Below, one piece after another: positions 1 through 10,004 of a DNA stretch of 64,000 nucleotides; within the stretch, counting starts at the first letter, position 1; each line of letters starts with the position of its first letter. The stretch lies in assembly GCF_000801105.2 (NCBI RefSeq), contig NC_079519.1, forward strand, positions 27,007,288-27,071,287. The letters are read 5' to 3'. Source of the DNA: Raphanus sativus (lineage: Eukaryota > Streptophyta > Magnoliopsida > Brassicales > Brassicaceae). The translations under genes were made by a program, and so were the position numbers. The notes below the pieces were generated by a model. It was not told the DNA's origin and searched no databases. It saw only the letters and a program-made list of their open reading frames with translations.

Positions 1-1990
1 TGTCCGATCCGTTACCAATAACCCATCCTAGGCCTTGGCGTAACACCTCTCTGCCCGCTATAACTCCACGCCAACCATGAGAAGCCGATTTAGGAGCTGG
101 AGTTGAGAGGAATGGGGTGGAGTGACAGTACTTCCCTGCCAGTGTTTGAGCCAGCAAGGACTCTGGAAACTTCAGTATTCGCCAGGCCAACTTTGCTAAC
201 AGAGCATCATTAAACTTCTCAATCTCCCGACATCCCAAACCGCCAGCTCTCTTAGGTAGAGTAAGAGTACTCCAAGCAACCCAAGACATTTTACGATGAT
301 CTGGTTTGTCGTCCCACCAAAAGCGAGTGAGCACAGTTTGTATCTGTTTGCAGAATGACTTAGGCAACTTGAAGCACGTCATCGCATAGGTGGGCATAGC
401 AGAGAGAATAGACTTCAAGAGGACCAACTTCCCTGCGCCATTGAGGTACCTAGAGGTCCAGCTATGCGACTTTTGTCTGATCCGATCAATAATGCTAGCA
501 AATATGTCTCTCTTCTTTCTGTTGAAGTGCTCCGGGAGGCCAAGGTATTTACCTATACCCCCCTCACCCACAATGTTAAGCTCCGCTTTGACCCTGCGTC
601 TTGTTTCAATGGGTGTTTTGGCAGAGAAGGTTATAGCAGACTTCAGACAATTGATGCTTTGGCCAGAAGCAACCTCATATTTCTCAAGGATGTTCTTTAG
701 TTCTTTGCAAGATATCGGGTCACTCTTGCAAAAGAACATCGTATCATCGGCGAAGAGGAGATGATTTAGAGGTGGTGAATTGCGCGCTACCTTGATGCCA
801 CACAGCTTTCCTTGTTCAAGCGCCTTAGAGCAGAGTCCCGATAAGACCTCAGAGCACAAAATAAATAAATAGGGAGACAGCGGGTCGCCTTGTCGGATCC
901 CACGCGACGGAACAACACAACCGTGAGCGCCCCCATTGATGAGGTATGAGTATGAAACCGAGCTAACACATTCCATAATCCAATGCACCCATGTAGGGTG
1001 AAAGCCAAATCGGACCATGACATCTCTCAAGAAACTCCACTCCAGTCGATCATAGGCCTTACTCATGTCCGTTTTGACGGCCATGGTGCAATGCTTCTTT
1101 GCTGATGAGGTACGGAGGTAATGAAGAATCTCGTGAGTTATCAGAACATTGAAATAGAACGACCAGCCACAAAGGCTGATTGGTGTGGAGAGATCAATGA
1201 AGGGAGGATTGGTTTCAGCCTTCTGCACATGACCTTCGCGATGACCTTATAGTGTGTAGAGCAGAGTGCTATGGGCCTGTAATCCGTTACTGTCTTGGGC
1301 GTTTTGATTTTTGGTATTAACCGGACGTGAGTCTCGTTAAACCGACGATGAAGTTGACCCGAGATAAAGAAATCTCTGACCTCCCGACAGACTTCTTCTC
1401 CTATGATGTCCCAAAATCCCTGATAGAAACTGGCCGAAAAACCGTCGGGTCCCGGAGCTTTGTCTCCATGAATAGCGAACACTGCTCGCTTGATCTCCAA
1501 ATCATCTGGTATACTTGTGAGTGTTGCATTCATTTCAGGGGAGATTCTGGGTGAGATAACATCCTCTATGATCTGAGATCTCCCTTGAGACGCCGATGTG
1601 AACAGGGTATCATAGTACTCTGCAATAGAGGCTGCTATCTGTTCTTCTGCAAACACAGCAGTACCATCTTGTTTCTCAAGAACATAGAATTTATTGGCAG
1701 CCTTGCGGCTTCTAGTAATGGCATGAAAGTAGCTGGAATTACGGTCTCCGTGTTGCAGCCAGAGGATTCTACTACGTTGACGCTAATACTTCTCCTCCTC
1801 CTCGTAGGCTTTGTCAAGCTCGTTTGTCAACATGCCAATGATATCTGTATCAGAAGTACTGCTTGATAGCGCTTCCTCCAACGCCTTTTGGAGGCTCTGG
1901 ATAGACTCCTTGCTATTCAGATTTTGTTCTCTAGACCATTTGATAATAGCAAGGCGTACTCGACAAAGCCTCGACCATTTAAGTTTGATT
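1..1990 (-). mobile_element. 5'-truncated LINE (non-LTR retrotransposon), runs off the window start
   Basis: Read on the minus strand, this stretch encodes a plant L1-type LINE polyprotein from just after the endonuclease domain into the reverse transcriptase and beyond. The first recognisable part (about 1985-1657) is the linker with the motif WLQHGDRNSSYFH, typical of plant LINE ORF2. The fingers/palm region follows, with DKAPGPDGF and DYRPIALCS. Further on are GIRQGDPLSPYLF near 880-900 and the catalytic LLFADDT near 743-757. The endonuclease domain is absent, so the copy is 5'-truncated. The 3' end lies beyond base 1, so poly(A) and target-site duplication cannot be checked. A small deletion near 1145 shifts the frame, so the copy cannot make an intact protein. 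Confidence 0.9.
1141..1656 (-). pseudogene. LINE reverse transcriptase fragment, N-terminal part
   Basis: This is the longest uninterrupted piece of the LINE frame, about 171 codons. It contains the reverse-transcriptase signatures APGPDGF, LIPKIKTP and DYRPIALCSTHYK, then SAFVAGRSIS. Immediately after this the frame is lost: four bases appear to be missing where the conserved Asp-Asn after GRSIS should be. The remaining palm domain, including the FADD catalytic motif, continues in another frame towards base 1. It is a disabled copy, not a host gene. Confidence 0.85.
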
Positions 1991-2255
1991 TATTTTCATG
2001 AAACCACTGATTTCTTTTAGAACATGTTCAGCTGAGTTTTGTAGCTTTTCTAAGATTCACACCTCTTTCTTTTTTTACTTTCTAAAAGAGTGTTAATTGT
2101 TCATATGTATCTACTTTTTCACGACTCAATGTAACATGTTTATTTAATCAAATCGCAAGTCCAATATTACACAAAAAGCCAATGTAATAAATTTCTGAAG
2201 CAACTTAAAACAATAATATTTGTTTTGGATATGATAATCTAACTAGCTTAGAAAA

Positions 2256-3318
2256 TTGTGAAACAAGCAAGCAAGCGAAAAAAGGAGGAGAGAGAGAGAG
2301 AGAGAGAGGAAATCGTGTGCGAGGGAAGCCCTGACGTCCGGTGGCGCGTCTTGGCGCGTGCCGGCGCCGGTGGCTCTCCTCTTTGTCAGTTCATGCTTGG
2401 TTGTGTACTGTGTGCTTCGATCTGTCGCACCCTCCGATATACCAGAGGATCTGGGCTAGGGTTTTGCTCCGGGAAGAGCTCTGCTTGAGGAGAGCTTCGA
2501 ACGGCGGCAGTTCATCTCTCTCTGGATTCGCGGTGAGGAGGTAGAACGGCGGTTCGCTGAGACAGTCAGCTTTTGGGTTCAGTTGTTGCTCCGGGAAGTG
2601 GAGGTTCATATAGCTCCACCGTCGCCGTTCAAGCTTCCGGGGAGGTGGAAGCTTCTACAGCTTCATCGCCGCCGGCTTTGTCTCCGAGACGAGAAGGCTC
2701 TCCTCGCCTTTCGTCTTCGGCTTTTGGTCTCTTAGTTCTGTTTTAGGGTTTAGTTTATTCTGTTCTCGCGGTGTTGATTGAGATTCGGTAGGGGAGGTTT
2801 CGTAGCAGGAAGAGAGAAGCTCCCTAGTGGAAGGTAGTGATGTTTCTCTCCGAAGGTCTTTGCTCTGGTGTGTGTGTTCGAACGGTGACGGCGAGCTCGC
2901 AAGAGCGATGGAGGCTCCCGATAAAGTAAACACCAGTTTCAAAGGCGGTTGCGGTTAAGAAGCGGTGAAGGTCATGAACTCCGGTTTGGTCCGGTGTGTC
3001 GAGTGAGGTTGACGGTTTCAGGGGCGAATCCGGTGAACTGCCTTGGGGTTGCCGGCGTTCGAGAAGATAAAGGGAATGAGTGACGCGTGTCCCGTGTGTC
3101 GGGGATCTAAACACGTGGGCCTGAAGAGTGTCGGTGGAGTCGACGTCTCGGGTGGTCATAAGGCTTTTCGTTTGGGCCTGGCCATTCTTCCTTTATTTTC
3201 TCTGATCCCTTTTGTTGGGCTGTAGGCTTTTGGTGTAGAAGTTTGATGTGGGTTGGTTGTATTTCAGTAGTTTTTGGGCTCGGCCCTGTTAATAAAATAT
3301 AACTTGACGGAAAAAAAA
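2256..3318 (+). mobile_element. Non-autonomous poly(A) retroposon (~1.06 kb) with perfect 15-bp TSD
   Basis: The 15-bp sequence aactagcttagaaaa occurs at 2241-2255 and again at 3319-3333. The segment between them ends in a run of A (3311-3320) preceded by ataacttgacgg. It begins with a GA-rich tract (about 2285-2310) and is much richer in G+C than its surroundings. No long reading frame is present. This is the structure left by target-primed reverse transcription, so I call it a non-autonomous LINE-like retroposon or retroposed transcript. The perfect duplication indicates a fairly recent insertion. The source family is not identified. Confidence 0.85.
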
Positions 3319-4330
3319 AACTAGCTTAGAAAACTAGATTTTTTGGTGTTAGTGTTGAAAACTTCATATGCGATTTGATGACGATGTTTTTGCAGATATA
3401 GCAAATTTCATCAGTAAGAGATCATTCTAATATTGGCAAGTCAATCATGCATCATTTTTAGAGAAATTTTCTACGAAGACCCTAAATTTGTTATTATCAT
3501 AAATATAGTCTCTATAGATTTAGTGTTTAGATTTGAGGAGTGCAGTTTCTTTTTTAGGAAAGGAGTAGGGTTTAGAGATTTTTTTTAAAATATAATAATT
3601 TTTTTTTAAAATAGTTTCAAATGAATTTTTGAATTTCCAAAAGATAAAAAATTTCGAATTCGAAAACATATAATTCGAAAACTATAATTTTTGTCAACTA
3701 TTTTGTTTGTTTTTGTTTAAATAATTATTTATATCTATATATCTATTAAGTAAGGATATAAGAGTTTTTGGCTTTTTAATAAAACATTTTTTATTCATTT
3801 TTCTCCTTGTAGATTTTTTAATAAAGAAACCTATTTTATAATTATTTGAGACAACTGCCCCTTACAAAAAGGAGAGTATACAACAAAGCACAACTCTTAC
3901 GAGTCAAAACTGAAAGCTACTTGGTAAATATCCTTGGACGACCCCTCACTGAATCGACTTTGTCTCCATTTGATGCATTTTCCTATTATGAATCTACATG
4001 GTTATATATCCAAAAATAATAGTTGAAACAATATGTTTGCGACAGATCTCAATCAATATAAACCTCCAAGCATAAGCTCGCACGATTGGTGGCGTAAATT
4101 CTGACGGACTCTTTTACCCTCACTATAATAGTGGAGTAGTATTATATATAGGAACACAACTCATTGCAAGTATTGAATGTTGACCAAAAAAAAAAACTTC
4201 TAATAATTTATGCAAACTTTGATTAAAAAAAAGTTTTATGTAAAAGAAGAGTATATTTAAATTACTCTTTTACAGTTTTTTCTCACGGTGAACAGATTTT
4301 ATTTCTTCCTTTTTATAAAAATTACGATAT

Positions 4331-4374
4331 AAATCTACTTGTCATGTTGACCAAAAAAAAAATCCACTTATCAT
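4331..4374 (+). mobile_element. Micro-retroposon footprint, GTTGACC-A(n)
   Basis: The 15-bp flanks aaatctacttgtcat (4331-4345) and aaatccacttatcat (4360-4374) match at 13 of 15 positions. Between them lies only gttgacc followed by A. This looks like the extreme 3' end of a poly(A) retroposon inserted with a target-site duplication that has since acquired two changes. Confidence 0.6.
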
Positions 4375-4642
4375 TAGATCGTAAAAACGCTCTAGCGTTG
4401 CAACTTGCATGTATATGTTCAACGACTGATTAAAATACAATTCATAGATGACATATACGGACTACGGAAGTACTGTATGTCCCACCATACCAATAGCTAG
4501 CCTAACAGGAGCCTAGATCACCGTACCACAGAGATGTTCTTAATGATTCAAGTTAAATCATTTAACGCGCTATTACTTCAATGATTAGCAACAATACTAT
4601 ACTCTATATTTAAGAATCACCCAACGAAATTTGATAATTTCA

Positions 4643-4687
4643 AACACTATTCTTTTTTTTTGTGGGCAAAATTTCCAACACTATTCT
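4643..4687 (-). mobile_element. Micro-retroposon footprint, 23-bp insert with 11-bp TSD
   Basis: aacactattct is repeated exactly at 4643-4653 and 4677-4687. The 23-bp insert reads on the minus strand ggaaattttgcccaca followed by A(n). It is a very short poly(A)-tailed insertion flanked by a perfect 11-bp duplication. Confidence 0.6.
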
Positions 4688-5139
4688 AGATAGACTTTTT
4701 GCGATTGGAATCAAAAGCTAGCGTGTATATATTCTTGTTATTTGTAGTAAAGCCTGAAACAAATCATTTCTAAAAACAATTTGTACTCGTAAAAAATATG
4801 ATACGATTTTAACAGATACGGTAGTGATTTGCCATTATGTATAAAATAAAAATAGCAATTACGATTGAAATTTCACGCAAAAGAATACAATTGTAGATAT
4901 CTGAATGGTAGTACAAATCAATTCCTGATTTATAAATATTTGGATATATCCTGATCAGTACTAGAATTATTTTTTGTCACATAATTTGTTACTATTATTA
5001 TTATATGAACTTGAACTTATAAAAATTGTTATAAATTATTTCATTGCAATATTTATAGATTTATTATGCTATTATTTTAATTTATATTTTAAAAGACATT
5101 TTCTACCATCCAATGAAACAAAAGACCTGTCTTTGAATC

Positions 5140-5396
5140 CAAGTCTCTCTCTCTCTCTCTCTCACCCCACACTTCACCATCTCTGCTAATTCTCCAACTT
5201 TCTTTTTTCCCCTTTTCAAGTGAGTTTCCTTTGATAGGATATTAGCTAAATCCTCTAATCTCTACAATTTCATTCTCTCTTTCTCTCTTTGCTAATCTTG
5301 GAGCTCAAACATCTCTGTTTCTTCAGAGTAGTACTCCACGAAAGTTGCCGTCTTTAATGAGTCGAACTTGAGAGTGAATCTCCAGAAAGAAAGAAA
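5140..5396 (+). promoter_or_regulatory. Leader and proximal promoter of the LRR receptor-like gene
   Basis: A CT-rich tract (tctctctctctctctc at about 5146-5162) and further CT-rich sequence precede the ATG at 5397, as is usual for plant 5' leaders. No clear TATA box is assigned, and the transcription start is not determined. Confidence 0.4.
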
Positions 5397-8300
5397 ATGA
5401 GATCGAACTGTTGTTCTTTACCTCTTCTACGGCTGTCTCTTCTTCTTGGCCTCTTCTTCATCTCCTGTGATGCCTTCGCCTCTAACGAAGGTACTGTTTA
5501 TCTGCTTAAACCCACCCAGATCTCAGATTCTTTGGATCGAATCGTTTTCTCCAACCTTAGTCTAGACATCTCAATCGACCATGAGAAAAAAAAAAGATTA
5601 CTATATTTGTTTCCCGAGAAAATCAGTAGAATCTGTCAAAGTTAAAAGCTTTTAATTTATACAAAATCATCTCTCTAACTCTCTGTGTACAGTTGAAGCT
5701 CTAAGAAGATTCAAGGAAGCAATCTATGAAGACCCTTTCCTAGTTATGTCTAACTGGAACGACCCCAATTCACATCCTTGCGCTTGGTCCGGCGTTACTT
5801 GCTCTCCCTCTAAAGACCATGTCATCAAGATGTAACACTCTCTTTATCTGCAACAACATCACTTCTTTTATGAGTGAGATTTGGCTTGTTGATTTTGATC
5901 TTTCTTTTCGTGTGCAGAAACATATCTGCTTCATCTATTAAAGGGTTTCTTGCGCCTGAGTTGTGTCAATTAACCTTCCTTCAGGAACTGTACGCTTTCC
6001 ATCTCTCTCTTGACATAATATATAGTTTGATGTTTGTGATTTTGACAATCATTGAATGCTTCTGGTAGAGTCTTACATGGGAACCTTCTACTCGGGACAA
6101 TACCAAAGGAGATTGGCAAGTTGAGTAATCTCAAGATCTTGGACTTAGGAAACAATCATCTCATGGGTCCTATCCCCGCTGAGGTCGGGAGTTTGTCCAG
6201 CATTATCATCATGTAATAAAAAGACTCAACCTTTTACAGCAACCAAAACTGACGGTTTCAATACCTTTTCTTCATAATGACGCTTTTGTTTCACATTTTG
6301 CAGAAACCTTCAGTCCAATGGTTTAACGGGAAAGCTGCCTTCAGAGATTGGTAACTTGAAGTACCTTAAAGAACTTCATATCGACAGGAATAGGCTTCAG
6401 GGAAGTCTTCTCGCCGCTGGATCATCTGGCTATCCGTCAAAATTGTGAGTTTAGCAAAATAGTATGAAACACTTCTGTCTGCAATGGCAAATGTTTTAAT
6501 GGGATTTTGGTTTTACTCAACTCTGTTGCAGGTTTTCTTCAAATTCAAGTGCTAATACTGCTGGTCTGTGCAAGTCTTCTCAGTTGAAAGTAGCTGACTT
6601 TTCATACAACTTCTTTGTGGGAAACATTCCAAAGTGTTTGGAGCACTTTCCAAGGTATTCTTATCATCTAGGTTGTCTTTTTCGAGCTCTAGACATCTCC
6701 AGTTTTGCTTGAGAGTTTCTCCTTTTTTTTATGGTCAAAACTAGGACGAGCTTTCAAGGGAACTGCATGCAAAACAAGGATCTTAAGCACAGACCATCTT
6801 CCCAATGCGGTGTGTAAGATATAGCTTTTTTGTTTTCATTTCATGGCCCAGCTGGTCTTGGTTTTTACTAAAATGTAATAATCCGTGGGGGCAGGTAACG
6901 CACAGCTGGTCAAAACTCATGAAAGTCCCAGCTCCCCACCAAAGCACCAGTCAGCTGAAATTGTGGCTAAGCATCATAAAACATCAAGACCTAAGTGGCT
7001 TCTTGCGCTTGAGATAGTCACAGGATCAATGGTCGCTTTGTTCTGCCTGGTTGCACTTTTCTCAGCAGTTCACCGCTGGCAAAACAGGCCTTCTCTCATC
7101 ATTCCTTGGAAGAAATCTTCAAGCCTAAAGGAAAAGTTCGCAGTCTACGTTGGTTAGAAATCATCATCTTTCCAAAAAAATCTTCCAACATTCCAATTCA
7201 AACAACTCAAAATAAGTGTGGCTTTTTGTTCTCTTATTACTCCAGATTCTGAAATGCTCAAGGATGTCTCGAGATTCACAAGGCAAGAGCTTGAGGTGGC
7301 GTGTGAAGACTTCAGCAACATCATTGGTTTATCTGCTGATAGTCAGGTCTATAAAGGAACAATGAAAGGTGGACCTGAGATTGCTGTGATCTCTCTTTGC
7401 GTCAAAGAAGAAGATTGGACCGGATACCTCGAGCTCTATTTCCAGAGAGAGGTAGCTTCTGCTCATGTTACAAAGAAAAACTGAGCCTTTTCTAAGCCAT
7501 TTTTGCACTGTTTCAGGTTGCAGATTTGGCTAGACTGAACCACGAGAACGCAGGGAAACTGCTGGGATACTGCAAAGAGACCTCACCGTTTGCAAGAATG
7601 CTTGTTTTTGAGTATGCATCAAACGGAACGCTATACGAGCACCTCCACTGTAAAAATCTCAACTTCCTCATCAGAGCTTTTGTGTTGCATCATACTATAC
7701 TGTTTTAGACTATAGATTAACATTGCTATGATAAATGTTCTGATGCAGATGGGGAAGCGGCTTTGGTATCATGGGCAAGACGGATGAAGATTGTCATAGG
7801 CATTGCACGCGGTCTCAAGTACCTTCATATGGAACTGGATCCTCCATTTACAATCTCTGAGCTGAGCTCAAACGCGATCTATCTTACAGAAGATTTTACT
7901 CCCAAGGTAAAAAGTAAAGTGAGACCAGCTTTGTTATCTGAACAATACAGTTAAGCTTATGTTTCTATGATGCAGCTGGTTGATTTTGAATGCTGGAAGA
8001 CGATTCTTGCGAGATCAGAGAAGAATTTGAGAAATATTAACAGTGAAGGTGCGGTATGCGTGCTCCCAAACGCAATGGAGAGTCGATATCTGGATGTGTC
8101 TGGTAATATATATGCATTTGGTGTTCTTTTGCTGGAGATTGTGAGTGGAAGACCTCCTTTCTGCAAAGACAGAGGCTTCTTAATTGAATGGGTAAAGAAG
8201 AAGCTATTCTCTCTGAAAATACCTTAAGCTGTGAGTAAACTCCTTTTTCTTTACACCCCCCGTTACATGTTGTTGCAGGCAAAGGAGTATCTTGAAACAC

Positions 8301-8542
8301 CAGAGGCAATGACGAGTTTGGTGGATCCGGAGCTGAAGCATTTTAACCAAGAAGAGCTTGAAACGGTGTGTGAGGTGGCGAGGCAATGCTTGAACAGGGA
8401 TCCGAACAACAACAGCAACAATAACAACAAGCCATCAGTGCAGGAGTTATGTGAGACGTTGGAGAGTAGAATCAGTTTGTCGATTTCCGCAGAGCTTAGA
8501 TCATCATCTTTGGCTTGGGCTGAGCTCGCGCTTGACTCTTGA
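5397..8542 (+). CDS. LRR receptor-like pseudokinase (MRH1-type), 13 exons
   Basis: Thirteen exons join in phase to give about 670 residues: 5397-5490, 5693-5831, 5918-5989, 6069-6212, 6304-6444, 6532-6654, 6745-6809, 6895-7152, 7246-7451, 7517-7649, 7749-7906, 7976-8191 and 8279-8542. The order is signal peptide (residues 1-28), LRR N-terminal cap (VMSNWNDPNSHPCAWSGVTC), a few leucine-rich repeats, a single membrane span (about 294-318), then a kinase-like domain. The kinase motifs are degenerate. The glycine loop is LSADSQVYKG, the VAIK lysine region reads IAVISLCV, the HRD loop is replaced by ISELSSNAI, and DFG is DFE. It is therefore probably catalytically inactive and acts as a plasma-membrane scaffold or receptor. 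It resembles Arabidopsis At1g63430 and the MRH1 (root-hair) clade. Position next to HMA5 supports orthology; the function is inferred. Confidence 0.9.
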
Positions 8543-9913
8543 TGAGGTAGAGGAGAGTCCTGAATGATGATGAATGGCTAACTGGAAACAATGTAAATCA
8601 GTCGACACGTTTAAAAGTTGTTATTGTTCTCTTATCTTGACAAGTGTGTTGAGTTTCTTACGTGTTGCTTTGATTAGTGTGTTTACAGTGTGTTTGTAAA
8701 GGAAGAGATAAACATAGAGTTTGTAAAAAGATTTTTTAAATTTGGAAATTCTATGAGAGGTTAAAGAATGTGTGTGTAGTGTGAAATAGTTTTGGAACTT
8801 GTATGATGCTATCTTTATGTTATACATACGGTGTCTTCCATATTCATTCAGACAAAGAGTTTGCTGGTTGAATTGAAATTTCATAAACGTCGGATTCAAC
8901 TTAATAAAAAAGTCTTTTGACTATTTTAAAAAGCCGCCAATTTCATGGCTGGTACGACTTATCTGTTCTCACGACGTTGAGTGCCATCAAAGCTCAGACC
9001 GCCAGGTATAATAGATTCCATCTTACCTTAAACTGGATATGTATTAGTAAATTTCCCGTTGATTTTTTTTTTTAAAATACATTGTTTTTCTAGCACGCAA
9101 CGGTTGCATAGTACGCCGCCATATGCCAAATATGTAACTTGAAAGAATTTACTTGTCTTTTTCTTGCAAATGGAGAAGAAAATAAGATGACAAAAGAAAA
9201 ACAAGTAAAACTACTTCACGCTATAGTTTATATACAGTTCACATATATTTTATATTCTCTTACGTTCATTTTTGAAATATTTTAAATAAAAATTTGAATT
9301 TTACTACTCCATAGTATAGGATGTCATAACAGTGACATAATTATTTAATCAACCAATATTTTAGTGAACCTAATAAAGGCATATACCATTTACTTATTTA
9401 GACACTGAATGGTCAAAACCATACTACGGAATTTAGAATGGTATTTGTAAAAGCACTTTTAATTTACCAAATAACAGCAAGGCAAACACTTAAATTTTCC
9501 ACTAAGTAATGGAATACAGATCAGAACACACAGAAAACAATAGTAAATTATTTTGTTCAGTTACACTGATTATTTTTACATATTACTAAAATATGTTATA
9601 AATACAGTTCTCATAGTCTCATACTTGTTATTTTCTTTATTTCTATTTTATTTTAAATATGAAAATTATATTACCTATTCTTACTAATATATAAATGTTA
9701 TAAAATTACTATATATTTTTTTTAAAAAAAATATTTCTTTATAATATAATATACTTTGGCAATAGAATTTTGTCATATAACCATAATTAATTTCACTGAA
9801 AGAATTAGATAGAAGAGAGTATTTACGGAAAGAACCCGATAGTTTGGATATTTATATAATCGGCGCATATATTTTGTCATTTACCAACCGACTCCTTTTT
9901 CCCTCTCATCTGA
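8543..9913. other. Intergenic region between LRR-kinase gene and HMA5
   Basis: The first ~350 bases are probably the 3' untranslated region and terminator of the upstream gene. The rest is AT-rich with no supported gene or repeat. Confidence 0.5.
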
Positions 9914-9926
9914 TCTATATTTAAAA
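9914..9926 (+). promoter_or_regulatory. Putative TATA box of HMA5
   Basis: The sequence ctatatttaaaaa lies about 80-90 bases before the HMA5 start codon, in a suitable position for a TATA box with a short leader. This is motif-based only. Confidence 0.4.
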
Positions 9927-10004
9927 AGCTTACCCCATTCGAAAGTATAAACGTAAAAGGAATCAAAATTGTAAACGACTAAACACCTGGTCTTTCCTCC
10001 CCCA

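Larger units (their letters stand above)
3334..5140. other. AT-rich intergenic region
   Basis: No gene is visible. The stretch is AT-rich with several poly(A)/poly(T) runs. Two tiny retroposition footprints (4331-4374 and 4643-4687) are listed separately. A third TTGACC-A(n) run at about 4170-4193 has no convincing flanking duplication. Confidence 0.6.

Noticed and set aside
787..1023. Separate minus-strand protein of 78 codons
   Set aside because: It is an out-of-frame reading of the LINE reverse-transcriptase region, whose true frame shows RQGDPLSPYLF.
4165..4195. Third TTGACC-A(n) footprint
   Set aside because: Tail and A run are present but no convincing flanking duplication was found.
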